From NCBI GenBank assembly GCA_038230035.1, contig JBBRNX010000013.1, forward strand, positions 26,094 through 90,093: 64,000 nucleotides of DNA, written 5' to 3'. Shown here in pieces: positions 42,002 to 50,221 of the stretch. Each line of letters opens with the position of its first letter. The stretch's first letter is position 1. The notes beneath the pieces are model-generated. The model did not search any database, was not told the DNA's origin, and saw nothing but the letters and a program-made list of their open reading frames with translations. This stretch comes from Gaiella sp038230035. GTDB lineage: Bacteria > Actinomycetota > Thermoleophilia > Gaiellales > Gaiellaceae. Made by a program: the position numbers and the translations under genes.

Positions 42002-43049
42002 CCCTGCTCGGTACGGGCGTGCTGGGCTGCGCTGGGCGCGTCTGGTCGGCAGACGCGGGCGCGGCTCCGGCGTACGAGTGTTCTATGGCCACGATCGTGT
42101 CCCGGACCCGGGTGCGCCGGCCGCGGGTGGTACCGCGAAGTTCCAGAAGCTGGCCGAGCGCTTCCCGAACGCGCCGCACGATTTCACCCTGCTCTACCTC
42201 GGCTCGAGCGGGTTGCCGCGCGACCTGCGCCCGCTGCTCTGGCTCGCCAGGCGTCGCCGGATTCCGGTTGTCGTGAACCAGGATGGGGTCGGCTATCCGG
42301 GCTGGGCGGGTGCGCGCACGGACGAGGTGAACCGGCCGCTGCGACAGGCGCTCCAGGGTGCGGCGCACGTCCTCTACCAGAGCGAGTTCTGCAAGCGGTC
42401 CGCGGACGAGTTCCTCGGCGAGCCGCGCGGGGGGTGGGAGGTGCTCCACAACGCGGTCGACACCTCGCGGTTCACGCCGCCGGAGACGCGCCTCGGGGGT
42501 GGCCCGGTGGTGCTGTTAGGCGGCGATCAGACGCAGGCCTACCGGATCGAGCTCGGGCTGCGGACGTTCGCCGCGTTCCTCGTCGAGCATCCAGACGCGC
42601 GGCTCCTCGTCACCGGCCGTGTCGTCTCGGACCCCGGGCCGTTGCTGGACGAGCTGGGCCTGCGCGGCCGCGTCGAGCTTCTGGGTCGCTATGCGCAACG
42701 CGACGCACCGGCGATCTACGGTCGCGCACACCTGTTGCTGCATACGAAGGTCAACGATCCTTGCCCGAACGTCGTGCTGGAGGCTATGGCCTGCGGCCTG
42801 CCCGTGGTCTATCCCGCCAGCGGTGGCACGATCGAGCTCGTCCGCGAGGTCGCCGGACTCGGTGTGTCACACCCAGACGGCTGGGATCGCGACGAACCGC
42901 CAGCGCCCGAGGCAATGGCCGCTGCCGCAAGTCGTGTCCTCGGGGATCTCGACGTCTACTCGGTGGCCGCCCGGCAGCGCGCCCTCGAGCAGTTCTCGCT
43001 CGGCCCGTGGCTCGACCGCCACCAAGACCTGTTTGCGAGACTTCTCTAG
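41991..43049 (+). CDS. GT4-family glycosyltransferase
   Basis: 352 residues from ATG 41991, which overlaps the previous stop; the frame is open further upstream, but earlier starts lie deep in the neighbouring gene. FYGHDRVPDPGAPAAGGTAKFQKL is the acceptor-side loop, YQSEFCKRSADEFL and VLHNAVDTSRF mark the domain junction, and DPCPNVVLEAMACGLPVVYPASGGTIELV is the donor motif with the conserved Glu. The last 4 bp overlap the convergent GT2 gene at 43046. Confidence 0.88.
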   Translation: MASSPARYGRAGLRWARLVGRRGRGSGVRVFYGHDRVPDPGAPAAGGTAKFQKLAERFPNAPHDFTLLYLGSSGLPRDLRPLLWLARRRRIPVVVNQDGVGYPGWAGARTDEVNRPLRQALQGAAHVLYQSEFCKRSADEFLGEPRGGWEVLHNAVDTSRFTPPETRLGGGPVVLLGGDQTQAYRIELGLRTFAAFLVEHPDARLLVTGRVVSDPGPLLDELGLRGRVELLGRYAQRDAPAIYGRAHLLLHTKVNDPCPNVVLEAMACGLPVVYPASGGTIELVREVAGLGVSHPDGWDRDEPPAPEAMAAAASRVLGDLDVYSVAARQRALEQFSLGPWLDRHQDLFARLL

Positions 43050-43894
43050 CGCTTGAGCCCGGCGACCCGGCCGCGCAAGGTCGCCGCGTGAAAGCGAGCC
43101 CTGGCGACGTCGAACCGCGCCAGCGAGACGACGGTTCCGCCGACCGGCCGCACGAGCATCCGCGCGACGACCCGCGGCGGATAGCGGTGCTTGCGCAGGA
43201 TGTAGCCGACGCTGCCGCCGTCGCGCCGACCGACGGCTCGCAGCTCCTCCGTCGTGAAGGTCCGCAGCTCGTGGAGGACGTTCAGGCTCGGGTCGAACTC
43301 GATTCGAGCGCCCGAGTCGAGAGCGCGCACGAGGTAGTCGATCTCCTCGCCTGACGACCACTTCGAGCCTGAACCGAGCCCGAGCTGCTCGTCGAACTCG
43401 CCGACCCGCTCTACGACCTGGCGACGGAGAAAGGTCGACGCTGAGTTGGCGCGGTTCCATACGGTGTCGCGCTCCAACCGCCCAGGCTCGGTGGACCAGC
43501 GGCCAGAGCTGCGGCCGTCTGCGTCGGTCGTCCGCCCTGTGACCCCGTCTAGATCGGGTCGCTCGGAAAGCCGCCCCGCGACGCGCTCCAGCAGGTCGTC
43601 CGGATAGGCGCAGTCGTCGTCGGGGAACGAGACGATGTCGTCGTCGGCGATCCGCGGCAGAGCAGCATTTCGGGCTCGCGACAGCCCACGCGGCGCATGC
43701 AGGCGGACGATTTCGAGGTCGGGACTCGCCTCGAGCGCGGGCACGACGCGATCGTCGGTGTTCTGGTCGACGAGGAGCACGCGGAAACGGCGATGAGTCT
43801 GCCGCTCGAGCGAGTCGAGCAGGATCCGCAGGCCGTCGCCGCGGTCGACCGTCGCAACGACGAGCGCGAAGGACGGGAGGTCGTGTTCCTCCAC
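43046..43894 (-). CDS. GT2-family glycosyltransferase
   Basis: 282 residues, GT-A fold. VVATVDRGDGLRILLDSL is the first strand-loop, VLLVDQNTDDR and GLSRARNAAL follow, and FPDDDCAYP contains the metal-binding DDD cluster. WSSGEEIDYLVRAL carries the catalytic-base region. The start is a GTG 7 nt from a minus-strand TAGCCT box, suggesting a leaderless transcript from a promoter shared with the divergent fusion gene. Donor and acceptor are unknown. Confidence 0.88.
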   Translation of the reverse strand: MEEHDLPSFALVVATVDRGDGLRILLDSLERQTHRRFRVLLVDQNTDDRVVPALEASPDLEIVRLHAPRGLSRARNAALPRIADDDIVSFPDDDCAYPDDLLERVAGRLSERPDLDGVTGRTTDADGRSSGRWSTEPGRLERDTVWNRANSASTFLRRQVVERVGEFDEQLGLGSGSKWSSGEEIDYLVRALDSGARIEFDPSLNVLHELRTFTTEELRAVGRRDGGSVGYILRKHRYPPRVVARMLVRPVGGTVVSLARFDVARARFHAATLRGRVAGLKR

Positions 43895-43900
43895 CGCGCA

Positions 43901-43906
43901 TAGGCT
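43901..43906 (+). promoter_or_regulatory. -10 box TAGGCT, plus-strand half of a bidirectional leaderless promoter
   Basis: TAGGCT ends 6 nt before ATG 43913. It overlaps the minus-strand box TAGCCT by 5 of 6 bases. Confidence 0.6.
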
Positions 43907-43907
43907 A
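43902..43907 (-). promoter_or_regulatory. -10 box TAGCCT, minus-strand half of a bidirectional leaderless promoter
   Basis: On the minus strand this reads TAGCCT, 7 nt from GTG 43894. Only 18 bp separate the two divergent coding regions, so both promoters must use the same bases. Confidence 0.55.
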
Positions 43908-43912
43908 ACGGC

Positions 43913-46111
43913 ATGGTGCGCCGACGTCCGGAAGCGAGCTCCGAGCCTAGTGTCTCGGTCGTCCTCGCGACCCGCGACGCGGCGTCCTTCCTCGGCGCCG
44001 CGGTCCGCAGCATCCTCGCGCAGACCGTTCGGGACATCGAGCTCGTCGTCGTCGACGACGGCTCCCGAGACGAGACGGCGGCTGTGCTTACGGCGATGGA
44101 CGACCCACGTCTCGTCGTCGTCCGCAACGAGGAGCCGACCGGCCTCGCCTCGGCACTGAACCTCGGTTTCGCGCGCGCGAGTGGTCGCTTGATCGCACGG
44201 ATGGACGCCGACGACATTGCGCTCCCGCGCCGGCTCGAGCTGCAGCTCGCTCGGCTACATGCCTCTCCTGCTGTCGCTGTCGTGGGGTCGAGCGTGGCCG
44301 AGCTCGACGAGAACGACCGCATCGGTGCGATCCACCTTCTTCCGGCGGGCGTCGAGGTGACCCGGTGGCGGAGCCTGTTCGGAACGCCGTTCTTTCACCC
44401 GAGCGTCGTCGTCGATCGTGCTGCTCTCGAGCAGCAGGGCCTGCGTTACGACGCGGGCTACGACGCAGGTGATGCGAGCACCGAGGACTACGAGCTCTGG
44501 TCGCGGCTGCTCGACGTCGCGGATGGAGACAACGTCGCGGAGCCGCTGCTTCTCTACCGTCGTCACGGCGGGCAGGCGTCCGTGCGCCGCAAGGAGCACC
44601 AGCTCGAGCTCCGTCGCGCGATCGCGGAGCGCCGCATCCTCGCCGTTGCTCCGGGCCTCGGGCCCGAAGGTGCCGAATCGGCCTGGCTCGTCGGTGATGC
44701 CCGTGCCGTTCCCGGCGGCAGGGAGGCGGAAGCGGTCGACGCATATCTCGAGCTGCTCGCCGCGTTCCCAGAGCGGAAGGACAGCACGGTTCGGCAGCTT
44801 GCCGCGAGAGACATCGCACGCGTCGCTCTCCACGCTGAGGCGGCCTCGAAGATGTCGATCCTCAAGCACGCCTTCTCCGTGGATCCCGCCGTGGTGCCAC
44901 ATGCGCTCTCGACGCGCTCTCGCCGTCGCGCTGCCGCGAAGTCGATTTGGCTGCCCGCGACCCAGCCGGTGAGGGTTGCGTTCGTCGCTCCCGAGCCGAC
45001 GCCGTACCGCTCGCCGCTCCTCGATCTGGTCGCAGCCCGGCCCGAGGTCGATCTGACCGTGATCTATGCGGCCGAGACCGTCGCCGACCGCCGCTGGTCG
45101 GTCGAGCCGCACCATCGGACCGTCTTCCTCCGCGGCGTCCGGCTCCCGTTCGTGCGACGGCTGCTCCACCACGACTACCCGGTCACGCCGGGCATCGTCG
45201 GCGCGCTCCGCGATGCCCAACCGAGCGTGGTCGTCGTCACCGGGTGGAGCACGTTTGCCTCGCAGGCTGCGCTCGTCTGGTGCCGGGCGCGCCGTGTCCC
45301 GTACATGCTCCTTGTATCGAGTCATGACGCGGCGCCGCGGGCCGGTTGGCGGAGGGCGGTCAAGGGCGCGATCGTGCCGCGGATCGTGCGCCATGCGGCT
45401 GGGGCGCTCGTCCTCGGCACGCTGGCACGCGACTCGCTGGTCGCCCGCGGCGCTCGTCCCGAGGCCGTCCACGTCTTCGCCAACACGGTCGATGTCGGGG
45501 CCTGGGGGAACCGGGCCGACGAGCTTGCCGATCGCCGAGCCGGTCTCCGGCAGGAGATTGGCGCTGAAGCGGACGACATCGTCGTCCTGTCGGTGGCCCG
45601 GCTTGCGCCCGAGAAGGGGCTCGACACGCTGATCCGTGCGGTGGCAGAGGCAGCCGATTCACGGCTCCTCCTCGCGTTCGTGGGGCATGGGCCGGACGAA
45701 CAGGAGTTGATGCGGCTCGCCGAGGAGCTAGGCGTCCGTCTGCACCTCGTCGGCGATCTGCCGTGGGAGCAGCTCCCGGAGGCCTATGTCGCCGCAGACA
45801 TCTTCGCGCTGTTGTCGTCGCGCGAGCCGTGGGGTGTCGTTGTGAACGAGGCTGCCGCGTGTGGGCTGCCGCTCGTCCTCTCCGACCAGGTCGGCGCCGC
45901 CCACGATCTGCTGCGCGACGGCGAGAACGGCATGCTCGTCGCGACGGGAGATGTGCCGGCGGCGGCCGCTGCGATCAGCGTGCTTGCCGCTGATCCCGAG
46001 CGCCGTCTCGCGCAGGGCGCACGCTCACGCGAGCTGGTGCGCGATTGGGGCTACGAGCCGAGTGTCGAGGCCTTCGTGACGGCCGTCCGCGAAGCGATCG
46101 CCTCGGCGTAG
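43913..46111 (+). CDS. Two-domain glycosyltransferase: GT2 fused to GT4
   Basis: 732 residues. The first domain (about 12-240) is GT2: SVVLATRDAASFLGAAVRSIL, VVVDDGSRDET, ARMDADDIALP with the DxD site, and TEDYELWSRL. A linker of about 100 residues leads to a GT4 domain (about 345-725): FVAPEPTPYRSPLLDLV, VVVTGWSTF, VFANTVDVGAW, VARLAPEKGLDTLI and EPWGVVVNEAAACGLPLVLSD. One chain could add two successive sugars. The fusion looks real: there is no stop, no internal start with a promoter box and no break in the frame. Its 3' end overlaps the convergent gene at 46051 by 61 bp. Confidence 0.9.
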   Translation: MVRRRPEASSEPSVSVVLATRDAASFLGAAVRSILAQTVRDIELVVVDDGSRDETAAVLTAMDDPRLVVVRNEEPTGLASALNLGFARASGRLIARMDADDIALPRRLELQLARLHASPAVAVVGSSVAELDENDRIGAIHLLPAGVEVTRWRSLFGTPFFHPSVVVDRAALEQQGLRYDAGYDAGDASTEDYELWSRLLDVADGDNVAEPLLLYRRHGGQASVRRKEHQLELRRAIAERRILAVAPGLGPEGAESAWLVGDARAVPGGREAEAVDAYLELLAAFPERKDSTVRQLAARDIARVALHAEAASKMSILKHAFSVDPAVVPHALSTRSRRRAAAKSIWLPATQPVRVAFVAPEPTPYRSPLLDLVAARPEVDLTVIYAAETVADRRWSVEPHHRTVFLRGVRLPFVRRLLHHDYPVTPGIVGALRDAQPSVVVVTGWSTFASQAALVWCRARRVPYMLLVSSHDAAPRAGWRRAVKGAIVPRIVRHAAGALVLGTLARDSLVARGARPEAVHVFANTVDVGAWGNRADELADRRAGLRQEIGAEADDIVVLSVARLAPEKGLDTLIRAVAEAADSRLLLAFVGHGPDEQELMRLAEELGVRLHLVGDLPWEQLPEAYVAADIFALLSSREPWGVVVNEAAACGLPLVLSDQVGAAHDLLRDGENGMLVATGDVPAAAAAISVLAADPERRLAQGARSRELVRDWGYEPSVEAFVTAVREAIASA

Positions 46112-47241
46112 AGCTCCTCCTGCAGATCGGTGACGTGATCCCACGAGTTGCGTCGGGCCGCCTCGATGCCGCCATGGGCGAGCTGCCGGCGTAGCGCGTC
46201 GTCGCCCAGCACCGACTCGACTGCGGCAACGACCGCATCCTCCGTCGCCGGAATCACGAGCGCCTCGCCTTCCTGGAAGAACGACGCTATGCCGCAGCGA
46301 TCGGAGACGACCACCGGCGTGCCGGCCGCGGCTGCTTCGGCCGCGACGAGGCCGAAGCTCTCACCGTCCGAGGCCAGGACGAAGACGTCGGCCTCGCGGT
46401 AGAGGTCGGTCGGCGGGCCGTGGCTCTGCCCGAGTGCATGCACCCGACCACCGGCTTCGGCCGCGTGCACGAGCGCGGCCACACCGTGCTTGTCATCGGG
46501 TCCGGCGAGCACCACGTGCACCTCGGGGAGTCGGCGTGCGAGCGCCAACAGATGCTCGATTCCCTTCCCCGCCGCAACGCGGCCGACGTAGAGCACGACT
46601 GGCGCCTCCGCTGCGATGCCGAGCTCCGTGCGAAGGTCGCGGCCGATCGGCAGAGATGCGTCGACCGGCTCCGGAAAGCCGTTCCCGCGCACCCGTGCGC
46701 GTTCCGGAGGGACGCCGCAGGCGATGACGTCGCCGCGTTCGTGCGGCGAGGCGCACACGACGAGCGCGGCGCCGGACGCAACACCGCGGTAGAGCGACGC
46801 GTCGAGTGCGCCTTTGAGCCGTACCTTGCGCAGGCGCGGACGGAACATGCCGAGCGGCTCGAAGACGTACGGGATCTTCCGCGCGCGGCACCAGGCGGCG
46901 ACAAGCGTCGTCACAGGATCGCGGAAGCCGAAGATGTGCACGACGTCCGGCCGCGACAGGTGCCGGAGACCGAGCGGCAGCGTCGGCGTGATGCCCATCC
47001 AGCGGTAGCGCAGCGGGCTGCCGACGTAGTGGACGGTCGCTCCGTCCACGACCCCTGTGAACGAGCGCGGCGCAGGACGGCTCTCGAGATCGACGAGGGT
47101 CGTCGTCACGATATCGACCGTGTGCCCTCGGGCAACGAGCCTGCCGACGAGCTCTCGCGCGGCGACGACCGGCCCGCCGAACGCCCGCGCCGGCCAGTAG
47201 GCGGGGCTCGCGAGCAGGATGCGGAGTGGGCGGCCCGTCAC
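46051..47241 (-). CDS. GT4-family glycosyltransferase
   Basis: 396 residues. LLASPAYWPARAFGGPVVAARELV is the acceptor-side glycine loop, VVHIFGFRDPVT follows, and the donor domain has VLYVGRVAAGKGIEHLL and SDGESFGLVAAEAAAAGTPVVVSDR with the EAxAxGxPVV motif. GTG 47241 is chosen because it starts the domain and lies 8 nt from a minus-strand TAACGT box. Its end overlaps the end of the fusion gene by 61 bp, an unusually long tail-to-tail overlap. Confidence 0.9.
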   Translation of the reverse strand: MTGRPLRILLASPAYWPARAFGGPVVAARELVGRLVARGHTVDIVTTTLVDLESRPAPRSFTGVVDGATVHYVGSPLRYRWMGITPTLPLGLRHLSRPDVVHIFGFRDPVTTLVAAWCRARKIPYVFEPLGMFRPRLRKVRLKGALDASLYRGVASGAALVVCASPHERGDVIACGVPPERARVRGNGFPEPVDASLPIGRDLRTELGIAAEAPVVLYVGRVAAGKGIEHLLALARRLPEVHVVLAGPDDKHGVAALVHAAEAGGRVHALGQSHGPPTDLYREADVFVLASDGESFGLVAAEAAAAGTPVVVSDRCGIASFFQEGEALVIPATEDAVVAAVESVLGDDALRRQLAHGGIEAARRNSWDHVTDLQEELYAEAIASRTAVTKASTLGS

Positions 47242-47249
47242 CCCGCCAG

Positions 47250-47255
47250 ACGTTA
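47250..47255 (-). promoter_or_regulatory. -10 box TAACGT, minus-strand half of a bidirectional leaderless promoter
   Basis: On the minus strand this reads TAACGT, 8 nt from GTG 47241. It shares the two bases at 47254-47255 with the plus-strand box. Confidence 0.5.
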
Positions 47256-47259
47256 CCGT
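47254..47259 (+). promoter_or_regulatory. -10 box TACCGT, plus-strand half of a bidirectional leaderless promoter
   Basis: TACCGT ends 7 nt before GTG 47267. Only 25 bp lie between the divergent start codons. Confidence 0.55.
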
Positions 47260-47266
47260 GCAACAC

Positions 47267-48493
47267 GTGAGTGCGACAAAGACGAGGCTGCTGGTCCTCA
47301 ACCAGTACTACTGGCCGGGCGTCGAGGCGACCGCCTACCTCCTTTCCCAGCTGTGCGAGGGACTCGCAGACGAGTTCGAGATCACCGTGGTCACCGGCCA
47401 TCTCCACGGCCACGATGACGTTCCCGACGAGGAAGTCCACAACGGCGTGCGCATCGTCCGCGTCCGCTCGACGTCGTTCGACCGCACGCAGCTGCACCTC
47501 CGCGCTGCGAACTACGCGTCCTACCTTGGAGACTCGATCCTCAAGGGGCTGCGCGGGCCGCGGCCCCAGATCGTGCTCTGCATGACCGATCCACCGATCG
47601 TCGGGGACATCGGTCTCGTAGTCGCGCGGCGCTTCGGCGTGCCGCTGCTCGTGATCAGCCAGGACGTTTTCCCGGAGGTCGCGGTTCGGCTGCAAAGGCT
47701 CGAGAATCCGGTTTTCATCGGCGCTCTGCGCGGTCTCGTCGGCCTCTATCTGCGTCGCGCCGACCGGATCGTCGCGATCGGCGAGACGATGAAAGAGCGC
47801 CTGGTCGAGAAGGGCGCACAGCCCGAGCGGATCGCCGTGATCCCGAACTGGGTCGACACGAAGGTCGTGCAGCCCCGCCCGCATGACAATCCATGGGCCG
47901 CGAAGCACAAGCTCGCCGGCAAGTTCGTCGTGATGCACTCCGGCAACGTCGGCCACGCCCAGGATCTCGACACGCTGGTGCGGTCCGCGACCTTCCTGCG
48001 CGACATCGACGACCTGCGGATCGCGATCGTCGGGTTCGGTGCGAGGCACGCGGAGATCGTCGCGCTGGCCGAGCGGCTCGACCTCGACGACTCACGCGTG
48101 CGGTTCCGGCCGTATCAGGCGCGCGAGGTGCTCTCCGACTCGCTCTCTGCGGCCCAGATGCACTTTGTCGGGCTGGCCAAGGGCCTGTCCGGTTATGTCG
48201 TCCCGAGCCGGCTCTACGGGATTCTCGCCGCAGGTCGGCCGGTCATCGTCGGCGCCGACGCCGACAGCGAAACCGCGAGGCTCGTCAACGAGGTCGGCTG
48301 CGGCATCGTCGTCCCTCCGGGACGCCCCGAGCTGGTCGCGAACGTGATTCGCGACGCCTACGACGGCAGGCTCGATCTCGAAGGAATGGGCCTGCGCGGA
48401 CGCGAGTACGTGGTTGCCGAGGCCGACCGCGACGTGGCAATCGGCCGCTACCGGGCGCTGCTGCACGACCTGGCCGTGGCAGGCCGCATTTAG
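47267..48493 (+). CDS. GT4-family glycosyltransferase, WbuB/colanic-acid type
   Basis: 408 residues. LVLNQYYWPGVEATAYLLSQLCEGL is the acceptor-side motif of the WbuB-like GT4 branch. MTDPPIVGDIGLVVARRFG, VIPNWVDTKVVQP, VVMHSGNVGHAQDL and LYGILAAGRPVIVGADADSETARL follow in the usual order. In related clusters such enzymes add an early sugar (often an amino sugar) near the initiating transferase; that role is a guess here. GTG 47267 is set by the TANNNT box and by the start of the domain. It begins the last plus-strand unit of the locus. Confidence 0.9.
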   Translation: MSATKTRLLVLNQYYWPGVEATAYLLSQLCEGLADEFEITVVTGHLHGHDDVPDEEVHNGVRIVRVRSTSFDRTQLHLRAANYASYLGDSILKGLRGPRPQIVLCMTDPPIVGDIGLVVARRFGVPLLVISQDVFPEVAVRLQRLENPVFIGALRGLVGLYLRRADRIVAIGETMKERLVEKGAQPERIAVIPNWVDTKVVQPRPHDNPWAAKHKLAGKFVVMHSGNVGHAQDLDTLVRSATFLRDIDDLRIAIVGFGARHAEIVALAERLDLDDSRVRFRPYQAREVLSDSLSAAQMHFVGLAKGLSGYVVPSRLYGILAAGRPVIVGADADSETARLVNEVGCGIVVPPGRPELVANVIRDAYDGRLDLEGMGLRGREYVVAEADRDVAIGRYRALLHDLAVAGRI

Positions 48494-48496
48494 ACT
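48491..48496 (+). promoter_or_regulatory. -10 box TAGACT of a leaderless promoter
   Basis: TAGACT ends 6 nt before GTG 48503 and overlaps the stop of the upstream gene. Confidence 0.5.
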
Positions 48497-48502
48497 CGAC
48501 GC

Positions 48503-49639
48503 GTGACTTTCGCAAAGACGCTCTTCTGGGGCTCGCTCGGCGCGCTCGCGTGGACCCACGTCGGCTACCCGCTCGCCGCAGGCGCGGTCGCCCGGGTGCG
48601 GCCACGGCGCGCGTTCAAAGATGCGGCCTTCGAGCCGACCGTCAGCGTGATCGTCGCTGCCCACAACGAGGAGGACGTGATCGAGGGGCGCCTCGAGAAC
48701 CTCCTCGCTCTCGCCTACCCAGCCGACAAGCTCGAGATCGTCGTCGCCTCGGATGCCTCGAGCGATCGCACTGACGAACTCGTGGAGGCGGTCGCTGCGC
48801 GCGAGCCGCGCGTCCGACTCCTCACGTGCGAGCGTGGCGGCAAGGTCGCTGCGCAACATCGGGCCGTGCGCGAGACGACGAGCGAGGTCGTGGCCTTCTC
48901 CGACGCCAACTCGACGTGGGCTCCGGACGTGCTCGGGCTGCTCACCGCAACGCTCGCAGATCGGGAGGTCGGCTACGTCTGCGGCCGGCTCGAGCTGCGC
49001 GATGCGGTCGGCGCGAACAAGGAGGGCCTCTACTGGCGCTACGAGCTCTGGCTGCGGCAACAGGAGTCGCTCGTCCACTCGATCACCGGCGGCAACGGCG
49101 CGGTCTACGCGGTGCGTCGCGAGGACTACATCGAGGACGACCCACGCTACGGCCACGACCTCGGGTTCCCCTATCTGATGGTGCAGAACGGCAAGCGGGC
49201 GGTGTACGAGCCGGCGGCGGTTGCGGTCGAGAGCGTCTCGAACGAGCCCGAGGACGAGTACGAGCGGAAGGTGCGGATGGTCGCGCAATCCTGGGGGCAC
49301 GTCCTCTCCGGGCGGATGCTGCGGCGGACGACCCCGCTCTACATGGTCGAGCTCGTCTCGCACCGGCTGCTGCGCTACGGCAGCGGCATCCTCCACATCA
49401 CCCTGTTTGCGTCGAGCGCAGCACTCGTGCCGCGCGGCGGCTCTTTCTACCGCGTCGCCTTCGCCGGCCAGCTCGCCGCGCTCGGTCTCGTCTACGCGGG
49501 CAAGCGCCGCGCCAAGGTGCCCGGTGCCGGAATTGCCTACTACTACTTCCTCGTCACGAAGGCGACGTTCGACGGGCTGATCCGGTATCTGCGGCGCGGG
49601 ACGCCGGTGGTCTGGGCAAAGGCGGACGGCACGCGATGA
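48503..49639 (+). CDS. GT2-family processive-type glycosyltransferase with C-terminal membrane segments
   Basis: 378 residues. A membrane segment at the N-terminus is followed by SVIVAAHNEEDVIEGRLENLLAL, IVVASDASSDRTDEL, AFSDANSTW, TGGNGAVYAVR and VRMVAQSWGHV, the cellulose-synthase-like GT2 order (D, DxD-like, and a Q/RxxRW-related segment). Two or three hydrophobic segments lie in the C-terminal 100 residues. It likely works at the membrane on polyprenyl-linked acceptors. The stop overlaps the ATG of the initiating transferase gene (ATGA). Confidence 0.87.
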   Translation: MTFAKTLFWGSLGALAWTHVGYPLAAGAVARVRPRRAFKDAAFEPTVSVIVAAHNEEDVIEGRLENLLALAYPADKLEIVVASDASSDRTDELVEAVAAREPRVRLLTCERGGKVAAQHRAVRETTSEVVAFSDANSTWAPDVLGLLTATLADREVGYVCGRLELRDAVGANKEGLYWRYELWLRQQESLVHSITGGNGAVYAVRREDYIEDDPRYGHDLGFPYLMVQNGKRAVYEPAAVAVESVSNEPEDEYERKVRMVAQSWGHVLSGRMLRRTTPLYMVELVSHRLLRYGSGILHITLFASSAALVPRGGSFYRVAFAGQLAALGLVYAGKRRAKVPGAGIAYYYFLVTKATFDGLIRYLRRGTPVVWAKADGTR

Positions 49640-50211
49640 GACGCGCGCTGGATGTCGCCGTCGCTGGCGCAGGGCTCGTCGCGGTCAGCCCGTTTCTCGC
49701 CCTGGCCGGGCTCGCCGTGAAGCTCGAGGATCGCGGCCCTGTCCTTTTCCGCCAAGTTCGGGTTGGGAAGGACGGGGTCGACTTCGAGTTGCTGAAGCTG
49801 CGGACGATGGTCGTCGGCGCGGAGTCGCAGGGCGCCGGGTATGCGGTCGACCGCGGCGACCCGCGGATCACCCGTGTCGGCCGCGTGTTGCGGCGCACCT
49901 CGATCGACGAGCTGCCGCAGCTCTGGAACGTCGTGCGCGGCGAGATGTCACTGATCGGCCCGCGGCCGACGCTCCGCTACCAGGTCGACCGCTACGACGA
50001 GCATCAGCGCCACCGTCTCGACATCCGGCCGGGAATCACAGGCTGGGCGCAGGTCAACGGCCGCACGGCGCTGCCGTGGGCGGAACGGATCGACCTCGAC
50101 GTCTGGTACGTCGAGCACCGCTCACTCGCGGTTGACCTGAAGATCCTGCTCCGCACGCCGCTCGCGCTCCTCGGCGGCGTCTACAAGGGCGCAACGGGCG
50201 GTTGGAAATGA
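49636..50211 (+). CDS. Polyprenyl-phosphate sugar-1-phosphate transferase (initiating bacterial sugar transferase)
   Basis: 191 residues. One N-terminal hydrophobic hairpin (VAVAGAGLVAVSPFLALAGL) is followed by the catalytic domain: GPVLFRQVRVGKDG, FELLKLRTM, RRTSIDELPQLWNVVRGEMSLIGPRP and DIRPGITGWAQVNGR. These are the motifs of the PglC/WcaJ catalytic core. It moves a sugar-1-phosphate from a nucleotide donor to undecaprenyl phosphate, the first step of repeat-unit assembly. The small size matches monotopic PglC-type enzymes, not WcaJ with extra membrane helices. It starts in an ATGA overlap. Confidence 0.95.
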   Translation: MRRALDVAVAGAGLVAVSPFLALAGLAVKLEDRGPVLFRQVRVGKDGVDFELLKLRTMVVGAESQGAGYAVDRGDPRITRVGRVLRRTSIDELPQLWNVVRGEMSLIGPRPTLRYQVDRYDEHQRHRLDIRPGITGWAQVNGRTALPWAERIDLDVWYVEHRSLAVDLKILLRTPLALLGGVYKGATGGWK

Positions 50212-50221
50212 GCGGCTGGCG

